Part shown: positions 20,463-30,126 of the stretch, piece after piece
Numbering within the stretch: the stretch's first letter is position 1
Layout: the number at the start of each line of letters is the position of its first letter
DNA from: Agarophyton chilense
Lineage: Eukaryota; Rhodophyta; Florideophyceae; Gracilariales; Gracilariaceae
NCBI GenBank assembly: GCA_030374765.1
Contig: JARGXX010000117.1
Coordinates: 744,001-808,000 of the forward strand
Length of the DNA: 64,000 nt
Direction of reading: 5' to 3'
Position numbers and translations under genes: made by a program
The notes under the pieces: model-generated
What the model was told of the DNA's origin: nothing
What the model saw: the letters and a program-made list of their open reading frames with translations, nothing else
Databases searched by the model: none

Positions 20463-20572
20463 AACTTGTGACTCAAAGGAATGATAACCGAGACCCCCCG
20501 CGCCCGTCGGTGGGGGTTGGTCGCTTTATTGGTGTACTACGGTAAACGTGTACAGCTATCATCTGCGTGGTG
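20463..20572. repeat. 110-bp direct repeat, 3' LTR-like end of copia remnant
   Basis: Matches 22510-22619 in direct orientation over 110 bases with a handful of mismatches. Both share the GTAAACGTGTA core and the ATCTGCGTGGTG end. It flanks a minus-strand copia pseudogene, so it is taken as the 3' LTR or what remains of it. Confidence 0.7.
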
Positions 20573-20794
20573 GCAGAGAGTACTTACTCTGCGCTGTTGG
20601 CAGGCGAGAGGTCTGGACTCACACGCTTCTGCGTGGTGACACACCTGCTGACCTTCGAGTCTGTCAAGTGTCGTTGGGTAGTCTCTTTGGGTCTCAGCGT
20701 TTGAATATTGGCGGAGCTGCGGTCGCTGTAGCGGCTGCTGTTGAGGGATGAAGAGCCTGTGGTGGCTGGGCTTCGATGAGGCGCAGTTCCGTAG

Positions 20795-21600
20795 CGATCA
20801 TGGGATAATTGGTGTTGAATTGCCGCGGGATGAGGATGGCGGAGGTTGCAGTCGCAGCCGTCGAGAGTTGTCCGAGAATTGTAATCGCGATAGTCGTTTT
20901 TTGAATATGTCGGCTAGCATTTTTTTCGATGAGACGTGATGCAGAGAAATCGTTTTATTGAGGTGTTGCCTCAAGTAGTGATGGTTGACGTCGATGAATT
21001 TCTGCGTTTTGCACGACTGGTGTTTAGCGTAACGGCGATTGCAGCCGTGTTATCAATGTACAGCGGCGAAGGGTCGGTGTGTTGGATATGAAGGGAAAAG
21101 AGAAGGCATCGGAGATGTTGCGTGGTTTGGACTGCACTTGTGGCAGCTATGTATTCCGCGTCGCAGGTGGACAGAGATGTTTTATTTTGTTGTCGCTAGA
21201 TCCAGTCTATGTTATTGTTTTTCAACATAAACACAGCTCCCGATACGGAACGGCGGTTGACTTAGTCTGCTGCGAAATCGGCATCGCTGTAGGAGCGAAT
21301 TGTAAGGGGTTTGTTTGGGTTTTGGGAGTATGTCAGTCGGTATAGCTTGGTGTGGATGAGATAACGCAGTAGCGCTTTGCAGTGGCTCCAGTGTCATTGT
21401 GTAGGATTGGTTAGTGCCAGTGCGAGGCGAGAAACATGGAATGCAATATCTGGCCGGGTTCCATAGGCAATCCAACGAAGTTCACCTACAATTTGGGGGT
21501 ATTTTTGTGGGGTTATTGATGCTGGTTTGTCGTCTTGTGTGGGTTGGTGTAAACCTAAGCCTGATGCAAAGGGTGTTTGTTTTCCATTGGCATGGTGCAA
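20795..21600 (-). pseudogene. Copia RT C-terminus and RNase H remnant
   Basis: The minus strand reads the RT tail signature YPQIVGELRWIAYGTRPDIA, then (with stops) HWSHCKALLRYLIHT, SYSDADFAAD, a CDAEYIAAT RNase H-like segment and a KMLADIFKKRLSRLQF tail, all typical of copia RNase H. Stops interrupt after DADFAAD and near the DWI segment. The 5' side joins gag sequence at about 21,590. Confidence 0.8.
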
Positions 21601-22265
21601 ATTCGTGTTTTCGAGGAGAGCTTCAATGTTGTGTTCTTGGCTAAGTTGGATGCTTTTGTCTGTATCCTATCGAATGTTCCATCCAAGGTATTTGGTTGGC
21701 TTTCAAAGGTTCCTAACTGCTTATTTTGTGTGTCTCTGATAGTTTCAGGGGGATTATCAATCATCATTTGAATTGAACGCAGGCCAAACCTTTCGTCCGA
21801 GATGAGACCTTGTAGAATGAAGTGGATTGTCGTTCGTTCGTCAGATATTCCAGGTGTGTTCGACAGAAGTTGCTTTCTACGTATCAACATGTGTCCCTGG
21901 ATATATTCCGCTATGGTACCACTTCGACGAGTGTTAAGTGCTTCAGTCATAAGGGCAAAGCTATTGGAAGCATCTGCCCTTTCCAGCGTGTTGGTGATCT
22001 TTTTCACAATTCCAGCGGGGGATAGAGTGAATAGCTGTGGTTCAGCAACCAGGTCGATGACATCCTGTGTCACGCTCTTTGTTACCATATTACGAACACT
22101 TGCCGTTGCTTTGTGGTCTTCAACAGTAGTTGCGGTGAATTCTGCATTTAGCAGGTCTAATCAATCGTGTTGTACCAAAACATCTTTCAAATTTTGTAGC
22201 CATTGGAAGTAGTTGCTTTTCGTAAGTTCTACTAATTCTTCGGTGAATCGCCACATTAGAAAGGT
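21555..22265 (-). pseudogene. Copia gag remnant
   Basis: An open stretch of 177 codons runs from ATG 22088, and recognisable gag continues upstream to ~22,265 (ELTKSNYFQWLQNLKDVLVQ) across one stop. The layout (NYFQW near the start, then helices such as IAEYIQGHMLIRRKQLLSN and ERTTIHFILQGL) is that of the UBN2/copia gag capsid. No zinc knuckle is present; the sequence fuses into RT instead. Confidence 0.7.
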
Positions 22266-22509
22266 TCCTGAGTTGCTAGAACTTTGCATGGTGGGTGTGG
22301 TAGGAGATTCTTGGTCTTGTTTGGTTTGGCGCCAAAGATCCAGCCAAATGTTTCTTGTTGAGCGGTAATGAGATCTTTGTTGGCACGTGGACGATGAATT
22401 CGTGATGGTGGTTTAGACGGGGTCCGAAAGTTTCGGACGGGAAACCGCAGAGAAGCCTAAGCAAAGCTCGGATTTGACCGTTGTCACAGGGGTTTTCGAT
22501 GGTGCCCAT

Positions 22510-22619
22510 AACCTGTGACTCAGAGGAACGATAACCGAGACCCCCGGCGCCCGTCGGCGGGGGTTGGTCGCTTTCTTGGTGTACTACGGTAAACGTGTAT
22601 AGCTATCATCTGCGTGGTG
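22510..22619. repeat. 110-bp direct repeat, 5' LTR-like end of copia remnant
   Basis: Direct partner of 20463-20572. For the minus-strand element this would be the 5' LTR. Immediately outside it begins the second Tc1/mariner fragment, suggesting nested insertion. Confidence 0.7.
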
Positions 22620-22621
22620 AC

Positions 22622-22815
22622 CAAACTGATTTCATAAAATCTTCGCTCAAATTTTTCCAACATTCAATCACATATTCCAAGAGCGTTCCAACATTTTCGA
22701 ATTTGCGCTGATTGTCGTAAACGCTGCGTGCTAAAAACCCCCAAATGTTTTACATACTTTTCAAGTCACGTGACTTGGCCGGCCACTGTAAAACAATAAC
22801 AACGTGATCCGCCAA
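22622..22815 (-). pseudogene. Second Tc1/mariner transposase fragment
   Basis: The minus strand reads VVIVLQWPAKSRDLKSM, a stop, then NIWGFLARSVYDNQRKFE and LLEYVIECWKNLSEDF, the C-terminal catalytic region of a Tc1/mariner transposase. It is truncated on both sides: by the copia repeat at one end and by a dispersed repeat at the other. It differs from the copy at 19,226-20,212, so two Tc1 lineages have been here. Confidence 0.75.
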
Positions 22816-22838
22816 CCACTTTGTAGTATACACTGAAC

Positions 22839-23100
22839 GCAAGTGCCGAATCGACACGACGTCGCCGGCGTCGCAAAAGTGACCAGCCAGAGGTCAAGGC
22901 TCAGACATTGGTCCCCACCACCATTGCACCAGGAGGCCGGTTCTCCCTCTGCCAGTTGCTATATAGTATTTTAGAATTTCGACCAATGAAAACATTAGGC
23001 TCAAACATCGTTACTCTTCTGCCCAGTGGTTCCAGTCCAAGTCCACCCCTTTGTCAGTCATTATCTTCAATTTCAATCGTCCTTGAAGCATGACCATCGA
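22839..23100. repeat. Dispersed repeat, copy A
   Basis: About 260 bases matching the reverse complement of 49695-49957. The shared parts include the palindromic GACGTCGCCGGCGTC core near 22,860, the block around GGTCCCCACCACCATTG, and the end of a short frame reading DLDWNHWAEE in copy A. It may be the 3' end or LTR of an unidentified retroelement. Confidence 0.7.
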
Positions 23101-24578
23101 CGTCTTCAAAGCGTTGTCAAGTTCAAAAATGGGCGCACTTTTCAAACGTAATTTTTTCTGCTTATTCTGTGTGCGTGACCACCGCCGTTGTGAATGTCGA
23201 TGCAAACCGCACTGCTGCCGGCGTTGTTGACAAACAGACTTAAAAGGGGGTAGTATCAGCATTGGCAGCCATCTAGTCGGCCTAGCCGTCATAGAGCCGA
23301 ACCTTGACGTAAACGACGGTTGCAAAAGCTTCTCCTGGAGGTTCCGCATTCACGCATGGGGAGAGAAATGTGCTCATATGGTTGATTTAAAGATCCCACA
23401 GGTGGAGGCACGATCCAAAAGTTGATATTGGAGATGGTTTAAAAGCATTTTGTTTAAAGAATTTTTGGTCATCAAAACTGGAACAGAGGACCACTTGAAA
23501 ACAGAAAGTGCCGAACTTGCACTTTAGGACACTCATTGCTTTGTTTCTGTGCTATTCTGTTCAAATTTCATTTCTCAATCTATCAAGCTTGCGATTCTTT
23601 TCTTTTGTGTGCACCATCACATCCACTTGACATCCGTGCTTGGTTGAGCTTCTGAAGCACATCAGACGTTAAAAGCCACGAAAAGTTCCCTCTTTTTATA
23701 TGCATCAGGCGCTAGGAGCTGTTTAGAGCCTCCATAAACGCACGAGAAGTGACGGGTTTTTTTCAGAGCTCCCTCCACAATGGCTCATACTGCGCCTTGG
23801 GTTCCGTTGTTGTGCAGAGAGCTACAAAGCGATGATTGTGTACCGAACTGCCTCCTTGGCTCCTGTGTCTTGAGGTTTATTTCTCATAACAGAATCGTCG
23901 GTTTCGATCAACGCGAGTCACGAAACCATAGAAGTAAGCTACATGTATAACATCTTAAAAACCTGAACACTGCAGCATAAATCGTCAAGAATGGAAAAGC
24001 AGTTGGTTGTCGTGTTAGAACTGAGTGAGACAGGCTACGTCTACATCATCAATCGGTCCAAGATTTGCAAAATAAGATTATTTATCGCGTGCCACCGTGT
24101 TAAAGTACTACAGGCTGCCGCCAATCAGCTGTGCGCAGATGCAAGCTTCGATTTATGTGAAAAGGCCGTGTAGAATCCTGACAAGTACGCAGTTGTAATC
24201 ACCACACCTCCCGCAACTCACCCCGAGCTCATGAAAATGGCTGCAAACGCCGGAAAGCCCATTTTCTATGAAAATTTGCTTGAGTTTGATTTCCAAACTA
24301 TTCGCGCCATCACTTAACATGTGGAGAATTCTGGCGTGCGTCTCATGACTGGATTCATGAGATGTTTGGATAGCGCCTATGTTTCTGTTAGAGAAGCGGT
24401 GGCTTTTGGTGATATCGGAGACTTCATGGTGCTCAAGCAATACTGTAGACACGGCAGAATACTATCCTGCGTGATCTGTTCAATAGGCTCTTCAGTTAGC
24501 CAAGTTCTTTGTATTAAACCCAGTTCAGCTCGGTTGAACGCCAAAACCTTCAAGTTGCTTGTGTTTTCTAAGGTCAAC
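23101..24578. other. Degenerate region, nothing recognised
   Basis: 1.5 kb with only short open frames and no family I recognise. A minus-strand frame (24153-24452) contains a Cys/His-rich end (CSHFHELGVSCGRCGDYNC) but no start context or homologue known to me. Confidence 0.35.
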
Positions 24579-24967
24579 ATGGCCGAGGGTAAGCCCTCGA
24601 GCGCGGTGGACTTGTTCTTTAGTTCGGCACCGCCCTCTTCGCAATTTATCAGTTCTTCCGATGCAGCTCAACATTAGTTGCATCCTGCCTTCTCGCCACT
24701 CCCGACAAACTTGCTGTCCTCACCGCCACCCGCTAACAATAATAGTTTCGCCCTGGACGACAAATTGCCAGAGATGGTTTGGAACATTGATCCCACTATT
24801 AAGCTCAAGCTTCAAAAATACTTTTCTCCATTGGGTGTACCTATGCTATCATTGGGAGCGGATCTCGACTTTAGGAAAAAGAAGCTTTCTTTGAAATGGT
24901 CTTGGCGAGACCGAATCGTTAGCGGCCGTCTTGAGTTTCAAGAAGATAAGATCATGAAAAAGCGATT
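24579..24967 (+). pseudogene. Fragment of an unknown host-type gene with in-frame stop
   Basis: Begins with an ATG in strong context (aacATGGcc) reading MAEGKPSSAVDLFFSSAPPS, hits TAG at 24675-24677, then continues in the same frame as a well-behaved protein: [40 protein letters not shown] and [17 protein letters not shown]. The alternating pattern suggests a beta-rich protein, and it looks like real, once-selected coding sequence. I do not recognise the family. Coding character stops at ~24,967, exactly where a reversed NOG1 fragment begins. It is therefore probably a captured or translocated exon, not a working gene. Confidence 0.5.
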
Positions 24968-25386
24968 TGGTTGTGAAGGCATACCGTTGTGCGTCAACGT
25001 CGGCACGGGCTATCTTGTTGATAAAGGAGCTCTTTCTGACGCTTGGGAATCCCGAACTCAAGAGAGTTCCCGTGGCCGGATCTATAGACAGCCAACCAGC
25101 CAGATGTTGTCACACTTGTTCCAGGTATGCAATATTCTTCTTGTGGCGCGAAATGAGTGTGCACATCCGTTCCAATGTAGCACGTTTGAGACATTTGCAG
25201 TGATACAGAGAATCTGCGTACTTCAACAAATGCACGTACTCTCTCGCTATTGCATCAATTAAGGATAGGGCAGTTGCGAACTGTCCAAGAACAAGCATGT
25301 ACTGATCAAGATCGCACAAAACGTTGAGCAAACTGGCATAGAATGGATGCAGCTCGTCAAACTTCGAAAAGTCGTCCTGAATCAGA
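24960..25386 (-). pseudogene. Fragment of nucleolar GTPase NOG1
   Basis: The minus strand reads the NOG1 N-terminal helical domain (FDELHPFYASLLNVLCDLDQ, then LLKYADSLYHCKCLKRATLE and RMCTLISRHKKNIAYLEQV). After a one-base frameshift at ~25,090 comes the start of the GTPase domain: [41 protein letters not shown]. The G1 loop reads GFPSVRKSS where NOG1 has GYPNVGKSS, so the essential glycine is lost. NOG1 acts in 60S ribosome assembly. Only ~140 of ~650 residues are present, cut off cleanly after the switch region. It is a dead fragment of a host gene lying head-on against another gene fragment. Confidence 0.85.
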
Positions 25387-25409
25387 TCAGATCAGCCTCA
25401 CCAAAACCT

Positions 25410-25462
25410 TTAACATCGATATTCGAGGCTACCGATACTCGAGGCTGCCGATACTCGAACCA
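25410..25462. repeat. Short tandem repeat, ~18-bp unit
   Basis: Three imperfect copies of a unit like CGATACTCGAGGCTGC (CGATATTCGAGGCTAC, CGATACTCGAGGCTGC, CGATACTCGAACC) lie between the NOG1 fragment and the MULE. Confidence 0.6.
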
Positions 25463-25517
25463 AGCTTGAGTTGAAGGCTGCTCTTGGTATTCAATGCCGA
25501 AAGACCATGTTCTAGGT

Positions 25518-28500
25518 TCAGCGACAATCACCGTTTTCTATAATATCAAACGCCATCTTCTGCGCTGCATTGTTTGCTTTCCTGGTAAGTAGTGATTGAG
25601 AATCATCAGCGGAACCTTGTGATGATGTCAGTCCATCTCCATTTGCGTCCATCTCATCGCGTTGTTTCTCATTGTTGCTAAGTTTGCTCTTCTTTGCCTT
25701 TAATGGTTCGGTGAAGCCTTTTTTTCTTTTGGCGATGTTCACTCCGGACGGATTCGGAGGCAGTAGAGTTACTTTGGTCAGAATAGTTCCTTTATCCGTT
25801 TTGTGAAATATCTCGTTATTCTTATCTCCAGTGCCCAGAACTGTTGGAAAGTCATCAAGCATTTGTTTCGTCACCATAATTCCTCTACTTGGTCTTCTTT
25901 TCGCTTCCTTCAGCAGTTCGCCAAACTCTTCTACATGGACAGGGCCCATCCCTTGTACAAGTCGATGTACTTTATTTGACAGAGAGTTGTTCTCGGACCA
26001 TTCCACATGCTTTCTAACTTCTTGCTCTGTAGATTTATGGAGAATTAAATCAACGCCTATATCTGTATGAAGTGAGTTTCTGGTAAACGATTCCTTTTTT
26101 TGTAACGAATTAATATCAATAACACCGCACATGTTCCTCACATTGCAAACGTCATTAAAAGAATAAAACTCACGGTTGGACCTCCAATATGGGTCGAAGA
26201 ACTAGTCGATTTCAATGTGTTCGTCCAAGACCTCTTTCAATCTAAGCTCCGTGAGGACGTAGTCATTATACGAAAATGCACACTTCACAATGTGCCAACA
26301 GGGAAATCCGAGTGATTCCATGTTCTTACAATCTCATCGTACGAATAGATGTTTTTCTCCTCCATCTTCGCTCTCCACTTCCTGACGTCCAAATAGAACT
26401 CGTAGTGGTTCAGTTGAAGGGAGAAGTGTATTTGAATTAGAAGCATCATGCTTTCGTATGAAATAAAAGCTCCAAGTTAGCTCAAAACACGGAACGACGC
26501 CGGTTCTATTTTTTTTCTTGCAAAAGCAGCTCAGGCCAGTACGCACATTTTCCATTTTCGTGACAAATGCACGGCGAATAGCAAAGTTCCTCAATGGTTT
26601 TATACTTATTTCTTTAAACTTTTTCAGTGAATAGCTGGTGTATTCTGCAATAAGTTCATCGAGGATCTCGGGAGGGACAGGCAACATACAATTCCGTATA
26701 GCTCAATGTCTAGAGCTGAGAGGGGACATGGAGCGTATGCGTGATTCTTTGCGCTCCTCAGCAGGTCTGCGAGTCAACACTTGCAGTTGTCTTGGAATGT
26801 TCGAGAAAGGGACTTTCTTAGATAGCACATAGGCACGATATCCGGAATTGGAAGCTTCGGTATATCCGGTTCCTTAGAAGAGGTATCGCCTTGGAACTGC
26901 GATGATTCGAAAACATTCAACAACCAATTTCGGTCTGTGTAAATAAGTATAAGTAAACCACATAGGTAATATGTTTGTGAAGGGCTTCAAGTACCTTTCC
27001 TGGAAGTCATGGTGCCGCTTTTTGAAAATGGCCAGTGATTTGGTACTCCGAACATTGAAGAGATATCTTCACATGTCCTCACACAAACTACTTCGTTCGA
27101 TTTAGGCACACCATGTAGGAACATTCTTGATTTGGTTTTGATTCACATGCCAATCATCAAGAACAATAATCGACTTCCGAAATACTTTCTTTGTATCTGC
27201 TATGCAAGCTTCATTTTGGTCAATTGTAATAATGGCCGGTGATATCGGAATCATGTACTTAAACTGCGTTAGGACATCTGCGAAGGCAGAATCCGCTTCA
27301 CCACTGATAAACCCCATAAAGAAAGCAAGGACGAATCCATCATTTGACCTTCCATTGATTTTTATCAGCGGAAATCCATAACGATTTGGTATTGCCTTAC
27401 AATGAATAGAAACACCGAAGACAACTCCGAACGATTTGTAGTCGTCAATTCACTCAGCCAAAGCCCAGCATGCCGATACCATTCGTCCTTCACCATCGTG
27501 AGTAATGTAGTAACTATTTTCGACGTTTTTCTCTTGTAACATGACCAACTCCTTCAACAGCTTCGTTCATTCAAAGTCTTTTGGGTTACTTATTCCGCGT
27601 CCATACCCCAACATCTTTCGAACAGATGTTGGGTTCATGACAATTACTTATCTATCTTGCAAATATCTTACGGTATCTGGGAGAGAAACATATATCTTAC
27701 TTGTCATGTGCAAGGCTTCCTTACGCATTTTCGGAAGCAGATGGCGAATTCCGGCCTTGATTGTCGAAAGTGGGTGATTGTGTCTCGCATTTCGGAATTC
27801 TCCAACATATAACTTTCCGTCGCCCTCCTTCTCGGGAGTTAGTGTTTTGATTGTTTGGGGGAAGAGACAAGCCTCCCTTTCTTGTTTAATTTTACATTTC
27901 AGTGTACTTTTATTCAGAACCCTTTTATCTTCAGCCATCCCAATGCTTCTTTCGACGTCTTTGTGTCCAAGAAATATGGACGTTCTACACTTAAGGCTGT
28001 ATCCCATGGTTTCCGCAATAAATCTGACTTCCCTTATCACGTCCTGGCCAGGAGAGTCAAGCGGTAAGCTTCCAAAGTACGATATGACAGTTGCTTTAAA
28101 GAAATATCAACTCTACCTTCGTTTAGTTGTGTATGTCTCTCATCACTTCTTGTTCCACGCAAAACGTTTTCCTTGACCTCGCTACCTGTACCACAACCAT
28201 TCGAATACTCCAATTCTGTCGGAACTTGGATGAGCTCGATTTGTACTTCTTCTTGGTCGTCAAGAAACCAAAACTTCTCGATCAGTTTGGCATCTGTTCC
28301 GTAGTTAACACCACCTCCTTCGTACTTTCCAGTGTTCTCCTTATGAGAAATAGCGCAATTTTTTAAAGATTGCATCTCAAAATAGTTGAACTGCAGATCA
28401 TGTTTTGACCCAGTATCCATGGCAGGCATATTTCCTCCAGCCGATGATTCCGTAAATATAGAACAATCACCTGAAGCGGTTGGTACATCGGTGGCGTCTT

Positions 28501-28600
28501 CTCCTACAACAATTCTGACGTCACCGACGTCACCCCGTGAACTCGACCTTGAACCGGGGGTATCCGAAGTAGGTTGCAAGGCATTTTGTTTGTCCAACAT
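25518..28600 (-). pseudogene. MULE (Mutator-like) transposase, decayed
   Basis: Domains follow in order on the minus strand. An N-terminal leader runs from ATG 28600. A FAR1/WRKY-GCM1-like DNA-binding module is at ~28,070-27,740 (DVIREVRFIAETMGYS through EFRNARHNHPLS). The MULE DDE core is at ~27,480-27,100 (SFGVVFGVSIHCKAIPNRYG, FFMGFISGEADSAFADVLTQ, IITIDQNEACIADTKKVF, DDWHVNQN). A SWIM zinc-finger-like DCKNMESLGFPCWHIVK is near 26,300, and a charged tail runs to 25,518. A frameshift at ~28,045 and at least four stops (near 27,650, 27,585, 27,450 and 27,100) break it. MULE transposases cut and paste and often capture host-gene pieces, which may explain the adjacent NOG1 fragment. Terminal repeats were not found by eye. 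Confidence 0.82.
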
Positions 28601-29610
28601 AGAACATCTTGCCTATAAATTTGAGACTACTGGAATTGTACTATCAATAAACGCAAAAGTTCGCTTCTTAGACGCCACTACATTGTTTGGAAATGAAGAA
28701 GAATTACTGCGACGAGAAACATGAGGGGAAACTTCCGGTAGAACGCCTGGAAACGTGGGTCTCCGAAGCAAGAGGACTTTTGGAAGCCGTAGAACGCCAT
28801 CTGAACTGCGTTGTAGTTTTGTAGACTCGTCTTCTTAAGGGAAGATTTGCTATAGAGTAAGTTCCAGAAATAATCTGTCTGTAAACGATCTGCCTTTTTC
28901 CATTCCAATATTCTTTTCTCTATGGAGACATTCAGAGAATCCAACGGGTTTCGCAACTCTGCCTCACTGGAATTGACTCTTTTATGTCAATGAGTGCAGT
29001 TTTGTGACACTGTTCAGTTCGATTTGAGATCTTTTACTTGCATCATCAGGTTAGAAGGACAAGAGTTAGCGTACTTACTATGTTGCAAACACCGTAGACG
29101 GGAATTGATGAGACGACACGAACCCTTCTTGGGGAACTGGACGTATCGAAAGTAGTGAATTTTATATATGAATCCCTCGGAGCGTGCGATTGAATCCGTG
29201 AACCCAGGAAAATTAGAAACATCTCCTCACAAACGCTTTCCATCAGAGCTGGAAATGTCTTTTAGAATCGCGATAGAATTCGGTTTAACCAGGCCTTTCT
29301 TCTCTTTTCCGACTCTTTGTGCTACCATTTTCTCGATGTTACCAACAGCGGCTTCTAGGAGGTCATCAAGAATCTATAAAGCAGCCACATTGCTATCCAA
29401 GAATCTAATTCTTCCTTTCGATGCGCGGGAACCGCATAAAGAACTGTTATTTTCTATATTACCTTTCTTTTCCAAAGTCGTGACAAGTTCCTGCTTCTTT
29501 GTTGACCTGCGGGAACGGCAAAAAGATTCGTAAGTGTTTCGATGACAATTCTTCTTTTCCAAATTCGATACAGATGTCTGCTCCTTTGCTGAAGTTGAAA
29601 TGGTCCCGAT
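28601..29610. other. Degenerate spacer between MULE and the large TIR element
   Basis: About 1 kb with short open frames on both strands (for example 28678-28956 minus and 29168-29533 plus) that show no family signatures. It may contain the missing MULE terminus. Confidence 0.35.
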
Positions 29611-29614
29611 ACGT

Positions 29615-29634
29615 CAGTGTTCTCGGAATGCTAG
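29615..29634 (+). repeat. Left terminal inverted repeat
   Basis: CAGTGTTCTCGGAATGCTAG. The reverse complement of 48270-48289 is identical except for the second base. Subterminal GTGCTAG/GCTAGTTTT motifs follow at 29,730-29,770, where GTGCTAGTTTT and AAAACTAGCAC form a hairpin. Confidence 0.8.
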
Positions 29635-30126
29635 TTCAGTGGTCAAAAAAGGACGAATTGAAATGACCGAAAAACCCGTGAATTTATCCAAATTTGGAGG
29701 TGTTAATTTCCGAAAATATTTTCATTCGTTCATTAGTGCTAGTTTTTATGGGAAGGAAAACTAGCACATATCTGCAGTTTTTCTAGTTTTGATGCAGGTA
29801 AAAATAGCGTGAATCTTTCTGTCGCCGCAGTTTAAAGGTAAAAGTAGAGAAGTGGTGCAGGAGCAGATTCAATCTTTGTGCGCTCTAGATTGACAGATTA
29901 GTACAAACAACCGGTCCCAAAATGGACCTCAAAATAGAAATTGAACCTTTAGTACCATCCATATCAATCGCAATAGAATCGCAGCCCGACCTGGCAGACC
30001 TCACGTGCCTTGCATTCTATATTATTCTCCACCGCCCTCCCCTGTCACGTGCCCTGTGTGCGCCATACTCTCTCTCCGTCTACGCCCCCTACCAACTTCT
30101 TTCCCACCACCTCTCCTCCACCCACC

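Larger units (their letters stand above)
20573..22509 (-). mobile_element. Ty1/copia retrotransposon, internally deleted and decayed
   Basis: Minus-strand gag-like sequence is joined directly to the C-terminal part of reverse transcriptase and RNase H, with protease, integrase and most of RT missing. Short direct repeats lie on both sides. The order gag then RT-RH on one strand fits Ty1/copia after an internal deletion. No convincing target-site duplication was seen. Confidence 0.75.

Noticed and set aside
29611-29614. Firm 4-bp target-site duplication
   Set aside because: ACGT is itself palindromic, so its presence on both sides could be an extension of the inverted repeat or chance. Kept only as possible.
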